This document shows, in pieces, positions 28,006 to 35,503 of a stretch of 64,000 nt of DNA. Position 1 is the stretch's first letter, and each line of letters starts with the position of its first letter. Under the pieces are notes generated by a model that searched no databases, had not been told where the DNA came from, and was given only the letters and a program-made list of their open reading frames with translations. The DNA comes from Fusobacteriota bacterium (GTDB taxonomy: Bacteria > Bacillota > TC1): NCBI GenBank assembly GCA_009773805.1, contig WTXA01000001.1, positions 558,001 through 622,000 on the forward strand. The letters run 5' to 3'. Both the position numbers and the translations under genes were made by a program.

Positions 28006-28700
28006 TTAGATTAATCCTAGAGCTAGAAAAACCCCAATAAGAATTAGCATAATACCTACAATTAGCTGAACTGTTTTTAATGTTATTTTTTTAAAAAGAC
28101 GTGATCCTATAAATGCCCCTGTAAATGCAGTTAAAGTAGCCGCTAATATTAATTTCCAATTAGTATCAATTCCCACGCTTCCTTATCCATTCCAGTCTTG
28201 CTTAGGAAGGCTGAACGTAGTGCTCCTTGATGTCCTGATAATCCTCCAAAAAAACCACTGATTAATCCACCTAGTGGCAAGTATTTCTTGTCAAATTCAA
28301 TTTTTTCAAACCTAGGTAATAACTCTAAAAAAGCAAAACATATTAAAAATAAACCAATAACTACCTTAACAATAGTAATTTCATAACCTCTTGATCCTAT
28401 TGTATAGCTAGTTAATATTGGTATATTTGTTAATACACTTAATAGTAGGGACCCAGCTAGAGCAGCTAAAATTGCAAAAGGTGCAAATTTTAGCAATACC
28501 TTCTTATCTACTTTTCTCCCAATAAGAAATAGTTTAAAAATATTATTTGCTAAATGAACAATAGCGGTCATAGCTATTGCAATCTCTATTGGAAAGAATA
28601 TGGCAAAGGCTGGCATTAAAATAGTCCCTAGTCCAAAGCCCGAAAATAGGGTTAGTCCAGAAGCTATTAGTGCAGTTATACAAACTATCAAGTAAATCAT
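28006..28700 (-). pseudogene. TauE/SafE (TSUP) permease gene with internal deletion and frameshift
   Basis: The first 183 codons encode a TSUP-family membrane protein (FGLGTILMPAFAIF, FFGGLSGHQGALRSAFL), a family that moves sulfite, taurine-derived sulfonates and similar anions. The frame then ends at a TAA. The typical C-terminal half (LAATLTAFTGAFIGSRLFKK ... GIMLILIGVFLALGLI) continues in another frame to 28006. The segment expected after SKTGMDKEA appears deleted. The start has AAGGAG 4 bases upstream. A short product might still be made, but it would lack the last membrane segments. Confidence 0.82.
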
Positions 28701-28777
28701 TATTCTCCTTCATAAACTCTCTCGAGTTCGGCCATGTCGAATTTTTTCATTTTCAGAAATGCTTCTTTAATTGCTAT
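28700..28777 (-). pseudogene. C-terminal scrap of a VOC (PhnB-like) protein gene
   Basis: An open stretch of 25 codons ends in AFLKMKKFDMAELERVYEGE and a stop that overlaps the TSUP start. It resembles the C-terminus of glyoxalase-fold VOC proteins (LKMKKxDIAxLExAYxG type). Nothing upstream matches, so it is a remnant. Confidence 0.5.
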
Positions 28778-28919
28778 CGATCCTTATTTCTATTAGGCTT
28801 TTAATATCATTCAAGATTTCCTGATTTCTCACTTCTATCATCAACCATCTGCCAATCTTTGAATATATTGTCTTCCTATAAAGTTCTTTTAAATAGGCTA
28901 AATACAATCCTGTTTCTAT
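28767..28919 (-). pseudogene. C-terminal scrap, possibly DUF3788-like
   Basis: Fifty open codons without a start (LYLAYLKELYRKTIYSKIGR then WLMIEVRNQEILNDIKSLIE) resemble the C-terminal part of DUF3788 proteins. The assignment is from memory of the pattern and is weak. Confidence 0.35.
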
Positions 28920-28986
28920 ACCTAACCTATCCTTACATCATTTTCTCTAAACTGATAGGCTATACATAAACTACCAGTGCTATCCC

Positions 28987-30780
28987 TTATAAATAGTATT
29001 CTATTACTTCTTGTCCTTTCAGTACTTCAAGTACTATATCCAAGGCGTTTCCCTCGTTGAAGTTAGCTATAGGTTTAAAGTTATTGAACGGTGTCTCTCC
29101 TAGATTGAATACCAATATTTCATTAGGCTGGTTGAGCACCTTAAGTTTATCAACTTCATAGTCGTCAAGGTTATAGATTGGTGATATCAATATTTGACCT
29201 GAATCTGTAAAAAGTCTAGCTACTTCACCTAATTGCCTGATATGTTCCAACCTGTCCCTATAACCTATAGAGTCTTCTGACACAAGCCCAGCTAAGAGGC
29301 TGGAAATTCCAAGATAGTAGGCTTTAAAGTTCAAATCGAATAGTTTCCGTTCTATTTGCTTCGCTATATTTTCAACAGATTTTTCTTTACCTTCACTTCC
29401 AGAAGTTATGATAATTAACTTGGATTTATGACCATATTTTGCACTTTTCTCATCTTGTGAAACTAAACTATTGGACCAGAGATATTCCCTTTCGTTGACA
29501 TGTTTCAAAAGCGAATTATCGTGCCTTGATTCACTTCCAATTATTATACCTCCTCCAGAAATATCATAATTATCAACTATGACAAATCTACCTGTTTGTT
29601 CAATATCTGATATTATATCAAATGCAATCGGTTTACCAGTTTCAAAGATACATTCTGCTACATCATGTCTTTCAACTTGGTCCTTATAACTATCAATATT
29701 TAGTTCTGCAGCATCAATGATATTGATTATCTCCAATAATTTCACCGGTATTTTTGTTGAACCTATCTTTAATTTATATTGTTTGTCCTTAACAAGAGGG
29801 GCTTTTCCGACCCAGAAAATATTTGCTCTAAAACATGAAGAAACTTCTGGTAGCTTTTCATTTGCTTTTACCAGTAATTCTCCCGGATTAATATATATCT
29901 GTTTTGAAAGAGTTATACCAGTCGCTTCTTCTGCATATGCAGTATCACGTTTTGGTACATTGAATCCCTCTATACTCTTGACCGTACTTTTTTTATATGA
30001 TGGCAAGAATACAACTTCGTCACCAACCTTGATCTTTCCACTGAGGATTGTACCTACAACAATCCTTCTGTCATCACCATTTGCAGTAAACTTATATATG
30101 TCCTGAACCGGCAATCTTAAAGGTTGTCCATAATTTTTTTTCTTGTTTTTCAGTGAGTCCAGCTGTCTTAACACATCCATTCCCTTGTACCAAGGGATAT
30201 TTTTTGATGAACTAACTATATTATCCCCATTGAAAGCACTGATTGGTATATAGTTAATAGGTTTAATATGAATCTTTGACAAGAATTCAGAGAACTCGCT
30301 TGTGATTTTTTGAAATTTTTCCTGATCGTAATCTATCAGATCCATCTTATTTACCAAGACTACAACTTGCTTGACTCCAAGCATGGATAATATATGACCA
30401 TGTCTTTTAGAGTTTTCCCTGATGCCTTCTTTGGCATCGATAACCAACAATGCTGCTTCAGCTCTGGATGCACCTGTAACCATGTTCTTAAGAAACTCGA
30501 TGTGACCTGGTGCATCAATGATGATATAGTCTCTTTTATTAGTCTTGAAAAAACATCTTGCTGTATCAATTGTTATTCCTTGTGCTTGTTCATCTTTTAG
30601 GGCATCGAGTAAAAAGGCATACTCAAATGGTCTTGAGTTATTTCTACAGTATTCTTTTACTGATTCTAACTTGCCGTCTGGCAAGGAGCCTGTATCTGCT
30701 AAAAGTCTACCAATTACTGTACTTTTACCATGGTCTACATGTCCGACTATAACTATATTCATCTGTTCTTTTAAATTCAT
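28987..30780 (-). CDS. cysN: Sulfate adenylyltransferase large subunit with degenerate APS-kinase-like tail
   Basis: CysN is the GTPase subunit that drives ATP sulfurylase. [14 protein letters not shown] and NKMD are intact, and QGITIDTA lies in switch I. Residues about 455-597 align in pattern with CysC ([31 protein letters not shown]). However, the P-loop GLSGSGKST is replaced by [10 protein letters not shown] and the DGDN active-site motif is absent. The tail is therefore probably not a kinase. The start overlaps the cysD stop. With an APS-type CysH in the same operon, PAPS is not needed. Confidence 0.9.
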   Translation of the reverse strand: MNLKEQMNIVIVGHVDHGKSTVIGRLLADTGSLPDGKLESVKEYCRNNSRPFEYAFLLDALKDEQAQGITIDTARCFFKTNKRDYIIIDAPGHIEFLKNMVTGASRAEAALLVIDAKEGIRENSKRHGHILSMLGVKQVVVLVNKMDLIDYDQEKFQKITSEFSEFLSKIHIKPINYIPISAFNGDNIVSSSKNIPWYKGMDVLRQLDSLKNKKKNYGQPLRLPVQDIYKFTANGDDRRIVVGTILSGKIKVGDEVVFLPSYKKSTVKSIEGFNVPKRDTAYAEEATGITLSKQIYINPGELLVKANEKLPEVSSCFRANIFWVGKAPLVKDKQYKLKIGSTKIPVKLLEIINIIDAAELNIDSYKDQVERHDVAECIFETGKPIAFDIISDIEQTGRFVIVDNYDISGGGIIIGSESRHDNSLLKHVNEREYLWSNSLVSQDEKSAKYGHKSKLIIITSGSEGKEKSVENIAKQIERKLFDLNFKAYYLGISSLLAGLVSEDSIGYRDRLEHIRQLGEVARLFTDSGQILISPIYNLDDYEVDKLKVLNQPNEILVFNLGETPFNNFKPIANFNEGNALDIVLEVLKGQEVIEYYL

Positions 30781-31661
30781 TACATGTAACCATCCCTTCT
30801 TAAAGTTTCCAGTCCTCCACCGTCATCCTTGTCCTGTGCTCTACCTGATCTTTCAGCTATTTTTGAAAACTTGCCACTCTTTAGCTCTTCGACTATTTCG
30901 CTTACATTTTTAGAGGTAGAATCTACTGGAGTGGTACATGGATAGCAACCAAGAGATCTATATCGTTTACCATTTCCCTGATCGAAGTATAAATCTGTTA
31001 TTGGAATATTTTCTCTTTCAATATATTCCCAGATATTTAATTCTGTCCAGTCTAACAAGGGGTGTATTCTGACATGTGTTCCTGGAGCAAAATCTGTTTT
31101 ATATTGATTCCAGAATTCTGGTGGCTGATCGGAAACATCCCAGTCATTTTCCTTATCTCTTGGTGAGAAGTATCTTTCCTTGGAACGACTTCCTTCTTCA
31201 TCAGCTCTAACTCCAACTATGACTCCTGTATATTTTTCTTTATTGTCATCCTGGATATACTCTCCAGTTTCATGATCCATCTTATACCTTGGCCATTCAC
31301 CTGAAAGTGTATGTTTCAATGCTTCAGATTTTAAGGATTTACAACATTTTATTCTATCAATGTTACCATCCGGGAAAGTCATCTTGTTCTTTAAGGCTTC
31401 AGTATTTTCACCATATATCATGGTTAGTTTCCACTTCAAGGCCAAATCATCTCTGTATTTGATCATCTCCGGCAACTTGAAATGTGTATCTATATGCACT
31501 AGGGGAATTGGCACATGCCCAAAGAAAGCTTTCCTGGCCAGCCATAAAAGTACAGTACTATCCTTACCAACTGACCATAGCATACAAATATTCTTGAATT
31601 CCCTATATGCTTCTCTTAATATGTTTACACTTTGTGCTTCTAATTTATCTAAATGATTCAT
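30780..31661 (-). CDS. cysD: Sulfate adenylyltransferase small subunit
   Basis: CysD catalyses adenylation of sulfate to APS with CysN. The PP-loop is seen as [10 protein letters not shown] (SxGKDS), and the C-terminus has the typical [25 protein letters not shown], here recognised by its GRAQDKD core. The length of 293 is standard. AGGAGG precedes the start. It lies four bases after cysH. Confidence 0.95.
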   Translation of the reverse strand: MNHLDKLEAQSVNILREAYREFKNICMLWSVGKDSTVLLWLARKAFFGHVPIPLVHIDTHFKLPEMIKYRDDLALKWKLTMIYGENTEALKNKMTFPDGNIDRIKCCKSLKSEALKHTLSGEWPRYKMDHETGEYIQDDNKEKYTGVIVGVRADEEGSRSKERYFSPRDKENDWDVSDQPPEFWNQYKTDFAPGTHVRIHPLLDWTELNIWEYIERENIPITDLYFDQGNGKRYRSLGCYPCTTPVDSTSKNVSEIVEELKSGKFSKIAERSGRAQDKDDGGGLETLRRDGYM

Positions 31662-31665
31662 TTAT

Positions 31666-32379
31666 TTACCTCCTGTGAAGTCCACATTCTTTTTTCAGTG
31701 GATTCTCCCACCACCATCTACCGCTTCTAATATCCTCACCTGGTGCCAAAGCTCTGGTACAAGGTTGACAGCCAATACTTGTATAACCTTTTTTATACAG
31801 TCTGTTGTAGGGAATGTTGTTTTCCTTGATGTATTCCCAGATTTCTTCCTCGGTCCAGTATGCGAGGGGATTGATTTTATACATTGAATGTGTTTCATCA
31901 TATTCAAATATCTCAATATCGTCTCTAGTAACTGATTGTTCTCTCCTAAGGCCACATATCCAGCCATCTACTGTTTTTAAAACTCTATTTAAGGGATTTA
32001 CCTTTCTGATATGGCAGCAACTTTTTCTAAGATCGATGGATTCATAGAAGCCGTTGGCTCCATTTTCCTTTATGTAATCTTCCAATTCCTTATTGTCAGG
32101 AGCATAGATTTCATAATTGAAGTTGTATCTTTTTCTAGTTTCGTCGAGCAAATCATATGTTTCCTGAAAATGTCTACCTGTATCTAGAAAGAATACTCTC
32201 ACCTTTGGATCGAATTTTAATATCATATGTGTGAGCACTTGGTCTTCTATGGAAAGACTTGAAGCCAGAATTACTCGGTCTATCCCTAATTCACTGATTA
32301 TATATTCAATCGCTCTTTTTGTATCTAGTTCTTTAAATTTTTCGTTTAGTTCTTTTATATCTTTAATATCTATTTTCAA
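31666..32379 (-). CDS. cysH: Adenylylsulfate (APS) reductase, thioredoxin-dependent 4Fe-4S type
   Basis: It reduces APS to sulfite. The iron-sulfur cysteines are present as KSCCHIRK and GCQPCTR, the feature that separates APS reductases from PAPS reductases. The catalytic cysteine is in ECGLHRR at the C-terminus. The PP-loop-like SLSIEDQ is near residue 40. I place the start at a TTG (32379) with GAGGTG 6 bases upstream. An ATG at 32412 inside the previous gene would add 11 residues but has a poor signal. Confidence 0.9.
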   Translation of the reverse strand: MKIDIKDIKELNEKFKELDTKRAIEYIISELGIDRVILASSLSIEDQVLTHMILKFDPKVRVFFLDTGRHFQETYDLLDETRKRYNFNYEIYAPDNKELEDYIKENGANGFYESIDLRKSCCHIRKVNPLNRVLKTVDGWICGLRREQSVTRDDIEIFEYDETHSMYKINPLAYWTEEEIWEYIKENNIPYNRLYKKGYTSIGCQPCTRALAPGEDIRSGRWWWENPLKKECGLHRR

Positions 32380-32392
32380 GTGGTTCACCTCA

Positions 32393-32617
32393 TTAAATGT
32401 TGTATTCGTCATCAGCGACTTTACCTAGTTTAACTTTGTCCCATGCTCTTTCATGTACGTAGTAGATTATTATCTTAGTTATAACATCGGCCACTGCAAT
32501 GGAAAGTGCAAATTCTACTTTTCTGGTTACTATAAATGTTATCAGTACGGTTGCCAATGTACCAGTAACTCTATAGGAGACTGCTTTCACTATACTTCTT
32601 AATTGTTTATCTTTCAT
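32393..32617 (-). CDS. DUF2061 small membrane protein
   Basis: The 74-residue protein has two membrane segments and the DUF2061 pattern (KAVSYRVTGTLATVLITFIV, IYYVHERAW). Members are recurrent neighbours of, or fusions to, sulfate-activation enzymes, but I know no proven function. It is the first full gene of the cys operon, with GGAG upstream. Confidence 0.8.
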   Translation of the reverse strand: MKDKQLRSIVKAVSYRVTGTLATVLITFIVTRKVEFALSIAVADVITKIIIYYVHERAWDKVKLGKVADDEYNI

Positions 32618-32650
32618 TTTATATTTTACACTCCAAATTTATTTTAATAT

Positions 32651-32734
32651 TTATTTCACACTATCAAGCAAGTTAACTTTTGTACAAATATACATTCGTC
32701 TGTTGTTTCCTATTTGATTTGTTAATACTGTCAT
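32651..32734 (-). CDS. Cys operon upstream ORF (27-residue leader peptide candidate)
   Basis: The ORF starts at ATG 32732-32734, six bases after AGGAGG; another ATG lies directly before it. The peptide is MTVLTNQIGNNRRM plus YICTKVNLLDSVK. It lies between the consensus cys promoter and the DUF2061 gene. Its NNRRMYICTKVNLL core loosely recalls the short RR-x-H-V-D-L-C leader peptides found before sulfur genes in Actinobacteria. A role in sensing cysteine by translation is an inference. Confidence 0.6.
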   Translation of the reverse strand: MTVLTNQIGNNRRMYICTKVNLLDSVK

Positions 32735-32749
32735 CATCAACCTCCTGTA

Positions 32750-32771
32750 TTTCCTACTATTCCTATGGTAT
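32750..32771 (-). promoter_or_regulatory. Candidate sulfur-regulator operator in the cys leader
   Basis: On the minus strand ATACCA, six bases, TAGTAGGAAA follow about 13 bases after the -10. The same two blocks with a three-base gap occur after the -10 of the transporter operon at 23673-23691. The TAGGAAT-type halves recall CymR sites, but I cannot prove the regulator. Confidence 0.45.
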
Positions 32772-32784
32772 TTGTATGTTATCA

Positions 32785-32813
32785 ATTATAAGGGAATATC
32801 CTGCACTTGTCAA
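32785..32813 (-). promoter_or_regulatory. Cys operon promoter
   Basis: TTGACA (32808-32813 on the minus strand), exactly 17 bases, then TATAAT (32785-32790): a perfect sigma-A promoter reading into the leader ORF and DUF2061-cysH-cysD-cysN. Confidence 0.85.
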
Positions 32814-32819
32814 TAAAAT

Positions 32820-32859
32820 AAAAAGAATCTCTAATTGAAATTAATCAATTAGAGATTCT
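32820..32859 (-). terminator. Strong hairpin terminator upstream of the cys promoter
   Basis: A perfect 15-bp stem (32824-32838 with 32845-32859) is followed on the minus strand by TTTTTATTTTATTG. It would stop transcripts arriving from the right before they enter the cys operon. Confidence 0.75.
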
Positions 32860-32864
32860 AATCT

Positions 32865-33286
32865 TGAATTGATCCCCAAAAAGTTGGACAAAGTTTAATT
32901 AAGCTACCATTGTGGAATGGGTTCTGTAATACACAGGACTCATTCCATTTAATTTTCGCTTAGTTCTACGATTATTGTATCCAACTTAGGTGGACGTCCT
33001 ACATTACCTCCAGTTTTTCTTCCACGACGTTCTATGAATAGTCCCTCCAAACCTTCCTCGAGATAAATTCTTTCCCATCTTTTTAGCTGAGTTGCGCTTT
33101 TGATATTGTACTTTGTTATGGTTTCTTGATAATTCAAGTTTGAATTCCTCATGTCTTCTACTACAAGAAGTTTGAATTCACTTGTGTATCTCACGTTTGG
33201 TATTTCTTTTGGCATAGAAAAACTGCACCCCTTTCGTTATTATTGCGGTTATTATACCACATGTCTAACTTTTTGGTTGCAGTTCA
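32865..33286 (-). mobile_element. 422-bp deletion derivative of an IS150-group IS3 element
   Basis: Terminal repeats TGAACTGCAACCAAAAAGTT (right edge) and TGAATTGATCCCCAAAAAG (left edge, read inward) bound the element. The flanks show a TCT 3-bp direct repeat at 32862-32864 and 33287-33289. Inside are the first 80 or so codons of orfA (MPKEIPNVRYTSEFKLL, start 33215) joined directly to the last part of orfB (MSPVYYRTHSTMVA in another frame). The 3' end is nearly identical to the remnant ending at 27885. It lacks a transposase and could move only in trans. Confidence 0.88.
32949..33215 (-). pseudogene. Truncated IS3-family orfA inside the deletion derivative
   Basis: The 88-codon frame begins as a normal IS150-type OrfA with a helix-turn-helix (YQETITKYNIKSATQLKRWER). 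It ends with a few foreign residues because the deletion joins it out of frame to orfB. An acaataa-like short sequence is shared at the junction, suggesting deletion between microhomologies. Confidence 0.8.
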
Positions 33287-33363
33287 TCTTGTTATATATG
33301 TTCTTTTTAATATTAAATTATTACTGGTAACCTAATGGTTCTAGCCCAAATAAGCCGAAAGCT

Positions 33364-33396
33364 CTATCTTGCTATTTTGTAACAAGATAGTTTTTT
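33364..33396 (+). terminator. Orphan plus-strand intrinsic terminator
   Basis: An 8-bp stem CTATCTTG/CAAGATAG (33364-33371, 33383-33390) is followed by TTTTTT. No plus-strand gene lies upstream; between it and the IS derivative there is only about 75 bases, including GGTAACC and AAGCCGAAAG. It may end a small RNA whose 5' part was displaced by the insertion. Confidence 0.6.
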
Positions 33397-33398
33397 AT

Positions 33399-33509
33399 CT
33401 AATTTATTATTAACGGCATTATTTCACTAGCTATATACCAAAATGAATATATTATGATTCCAGCAATAATAAAACCAATAGTAATACCAAGTAATGCTGA
33501 CTTCCACAT
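33399..33509 (-). CDS. 36-residue single-span membrane protein
   Basis: The ORF MWKSALLGITIGFIIAGIII continues YSFWYIASEIMPLIIN. Almost all of it is one hydrophobic helix. A GGGG lies 13 bases before the ATG, a poor spacing, so the call is cautious. Function unknown; the size and shape match a second small ORF at 47563-47673. Confidence 0.45.
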   Translation of the reverse strand: MWKSALLGITIGFIIAGIIIYSFWYIASEIMPLIIN

Positions 33510-33658
33510 AACAATACCCAATCCCCTTATATAATTTTTTATATATTATATTTTAATATTAACATTATTCAGGGGAATTGTAAACTTATAAAAAGCCATA
33601 AAGTACTATTTAAGAATAATGAAAGGGTAGGTTAAGGCAGCATTAAGGTTCATTGTTC

Positions 33659-34210
33659 TTATTTCAATAAAGCTGCTAGTTTTACAATTTCTTCCTTGAT
33701 TTCAGGTCGTTGGTCAAGGTTTTCTACCTTGTCTGCATCATCCATTAGAACCTGCCCCATTTTTTCTGCATTATAGACATTTAAGGCTTCTGACATTTCC
33801 AATAAACCTGCTGTAAACTGGGTCTTGAATAATGGACTTCCACCACTCATTAAAATTGCTCCTTTTTTAGTATGTTTCTCTGGTTTGTCACCTCTTAGTA
33901 TTGAAGCCCAAGAAACTTGGAATCTGTCCATAATTACTTTCAATGGGCCAGGTGTTCCAAAGAAATATATTGGAGCAGCAAAAATTATTATGTCAGCCTC
34001 TTTGACCTTTCTGTAGATATCAACCATGCCATCTTTGATAGCACATTCAGGATGAGTGTAGCAATATCTGCAATCAGTACAAGATGTAACCTTTAAACTA
34101 TAACAGTTAATTACTTCCTTTTCTCCTTCAAGATTATCTAACATATAATTAAGCATAGCCATAGTATTGCCTTTTTTTCTCGCTCCACCAAAGAAAGCTA
34201 ATATTTTCAA
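33659..34210 (-). CDS. Flavodoxin-fold NAD(P)H-dependent oxidoreductase with cysteine cluster (copy 1)
   Basis: This NADPH-dependent FMN reductase-like protein has GGARKKGNT binding the FMN phosphate, a four-cysteine stretch (SCTDCRYCYTHPECAIKDGM) as in iron-sulfur flavoproteins, and the APIYFFGTPGPLK loop. I choose the TTG at 34210, 8 bases after AAGGAG. This gives MKILAFFGGARKKGNT and 183 residues, exactly matching its neighbour. An ATG three codons upstream is too close to the ribosome site. It is a tandem paralogue of the next gene. Confidence 0.85.
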   Translation of the reverse strand: MKILAFFGGARKKGNTMAMLNYMLDNLEGEKEVINCYSLKVTSCTDCRYCYTHPECAIKDGMVDIYRKVKEADIIIFAAPIYFFGTPGPLKVIMDRFQVSWASILRGDKPEKHTKKGAILMSGGSPLFKTQFTAGLLEMSEALNVYNAEKMGQVLMDDADKVENLDQRPEIKEEIVKLAALLK

Positions 34211-34240
34211 ATTCATCACTCCTTTATCAATAATATGCTA

Positions 34241-34270
34241 ATTATATTATTATTGACAATAGTAGTCAAT
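34241..34270 (-). promoter_or_regulatory. Promoter and palindromic operator of flavoprotein copy 1
   Basis: TTGACT (34264-34269 minus strand), 17 bases, TATAAT (34241-34246). The palindrome ATTGAC-N7-GTCAAT at 34252-34270 overlaps the -35 and is identical in form to the one at 34868-34886. Confidence 0.7.
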
Positions 34271-34274
34271 TTGA

Positions 34275-34826
34275 TTAGTTCAACATTTGAGCTATTTTAA
34301 CAAGTTCTTCCTTTATTTCAGGTCTTTCATCCAAGCTTTTCATTCTATCAGCATCATCCATCAATACACGCCCTACTTCTGTAACATTACAAACATGTAA
34401 GGAATCTGCTAATTCAAGGCTGATTCCTGTAAATTGATTTTCGAACCTTGGTCCACCACCACTTACAAGAATAGCTCCTTTTTTAACAAAGACTTCAGGT
34501 TTATCCCCTCTAATAACCTGCGCCCAGTATACTTGAAATCTATCTAGCATAACTTTCATTGGCCCTGGTGCTCCATACAAATATGTTGGTGCAGCTAAGA
34601 TAATATTGTCAGCTTCTTCAATCTTTTCATAGATATCAACCATACCATCTTTAATACTGCAATATTTATGCTTCAGACAATATCTGCAGTCTATACATGG
34701 GGAATTCTTTAAATCGTAACAATATACAATTTCCTTTTCTCCTTCAATATTTTCTAAGAGGTAATTGACCATCCGCATAGTATTGCCTTTTTTCCTGGCT
34801 CCACCAAAAAATACTAATGTTTTCAT
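34275..34826 (-). CDS. Flavodoxin-fold NAD(P)H-dependent oxidoreductase with cysteine cluster (copy 2)
   Basis: 183 residues, starting MKTLVFFGGARKKGNT, with SPCIDCRYCLKHKYCSIKDG and APTYLYGAPGPMK. It is clearly a duplicate of copy 1 with the same cysteine layout. AAGGAG is 8 bases before the ATG. The two are expressed from separate promoters that share an operator. Electron acceptor is unknown. The divergent XRE-cupin gene is the likely regulator. Confidence 0.86.
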   Translation of the reverse strand: MKTLVFFGGARKKGNTMRMVNYLLENIEGEKEIVYCYDLKNSPCIDCRYCLKHKYCSIKDGMVDIYEKIEEADNIILAAPTYLYGAPGPMKVMLDRFQVYWAQVIRGDKPEVFVKKGAILVSGGGPRFENQFTGISLELADSLHVCNVTEVGRVLMDDADRMKSLDERPEIKEELVKIAQMLN

Positions 34827-34867
34827 TTTAAAAACTCCTTTATATCTTTATTCAATGTAAAATTATT

Positions 34868-34886
34868 ATTGACTTAAGTAGTCAAT
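34868..34886. promoter_or_regulatory. Shared palindromic operator between flavoprotein 2 and the XRE-cupin gene
   Basis: ATTGAC-N7-GTCAAT contains a TTGACT -35 on each strand, one for each divergent gene. The sequence from ATTATTGAC to GTCAATTTG and the following GATTAG recur almost exactly at 34249-34276. A repressor here would control both directions. Confidence 0.65.
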
Positions 34887-34948
34887 TTGGATTAGACTAA
34901 CAATAGCAAGTAAACATAAATAACAATTATTAAAACTGAGGTGCTATG

Positions 34949-35503
34949 ATGAAAATCGGAAACAAGTTAAGAACAGTTCGAAAAGCAAAAAACATAACCC
35001 TGAAAGATCTTGCAAATGCAACAAATCTATCCGTAAGTCTTTTAAGCAACATTGAAAGGGATGTTACAAGTCCGACTCTTGTCAACTTTGCAGCCATTAC
35101 TGAAGCACTAAATATTTCCATCACAGATTTTCTAGCAGAAAAAAAAATAAACTCTAAAACGCTAACCAAGCGCAGTGATTTTGAACAAATATTAAAATTG
35201 AAATCTGGCATACTATATGAACTTGCTACCTACGGCAGCAAAACCTATAAATGTGTTTGTATAACAATAGATGAAAAATGTAATGATACAGAAACTTCAC
35301 TTGGATTGCCTGAAGACAATATTGTAATCGTAACTGAAGGAACTCTAGAACTCAATCTCTACGATGAAAACTTCATCGCAGAGAAAAACGACATTCTATT
35401 TATTCCAGGTCATACACCACATTCCTTAAAAAATGCAATTAATGAAAAATGTATATCCTATTGGTTTGCGCTTCAGCCACTTCCTGAAAATCAACTAGAC
35501 TGA
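34949..35503 (+). CDS. XRE-family regulator with C-terminal cupin domain
   Basis: The helix-turn-helix (LRTVRKAKNITLKDLANATN and SVSLLSNIERD) spans residues 5-60; a small-molecule-binding cupin (LGLPEDNIVIVTEGTLEL, FIPGHTPHSL) spans about 105-183. Such proteins usually repress nearby metabolic genes and sense their substrate. The second ATG (34949) is better spaced from GAGGTG. It is divergent from the flavoproteins and overlaps the convergent amidohydrolase by 9 bases. Confidence 0.85.
   Translation: MKIGNKLRTVRKAKNITLKDLANATNLSVSLLSNIERDVTSPTLVNFAAITEALNISITDFLAEKKINSKTLTKRSDFEQILKLKSGILYELATYGSKTYKCVCITIDEKCNDTETSLGLPEDNIVIVTEGTLELNLYDENFIAEKNDILFIPGHTPHSLKNAINEKCISYWFALQPLPENQLD

Noticed and set aside
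32820-32859. S-box or T-box leader for the cys operon
   Set aside because: The hairpin lies upstream of the cys promoter, so it is not in the leader RNA, and no SAM-aptamer motifs are seen.
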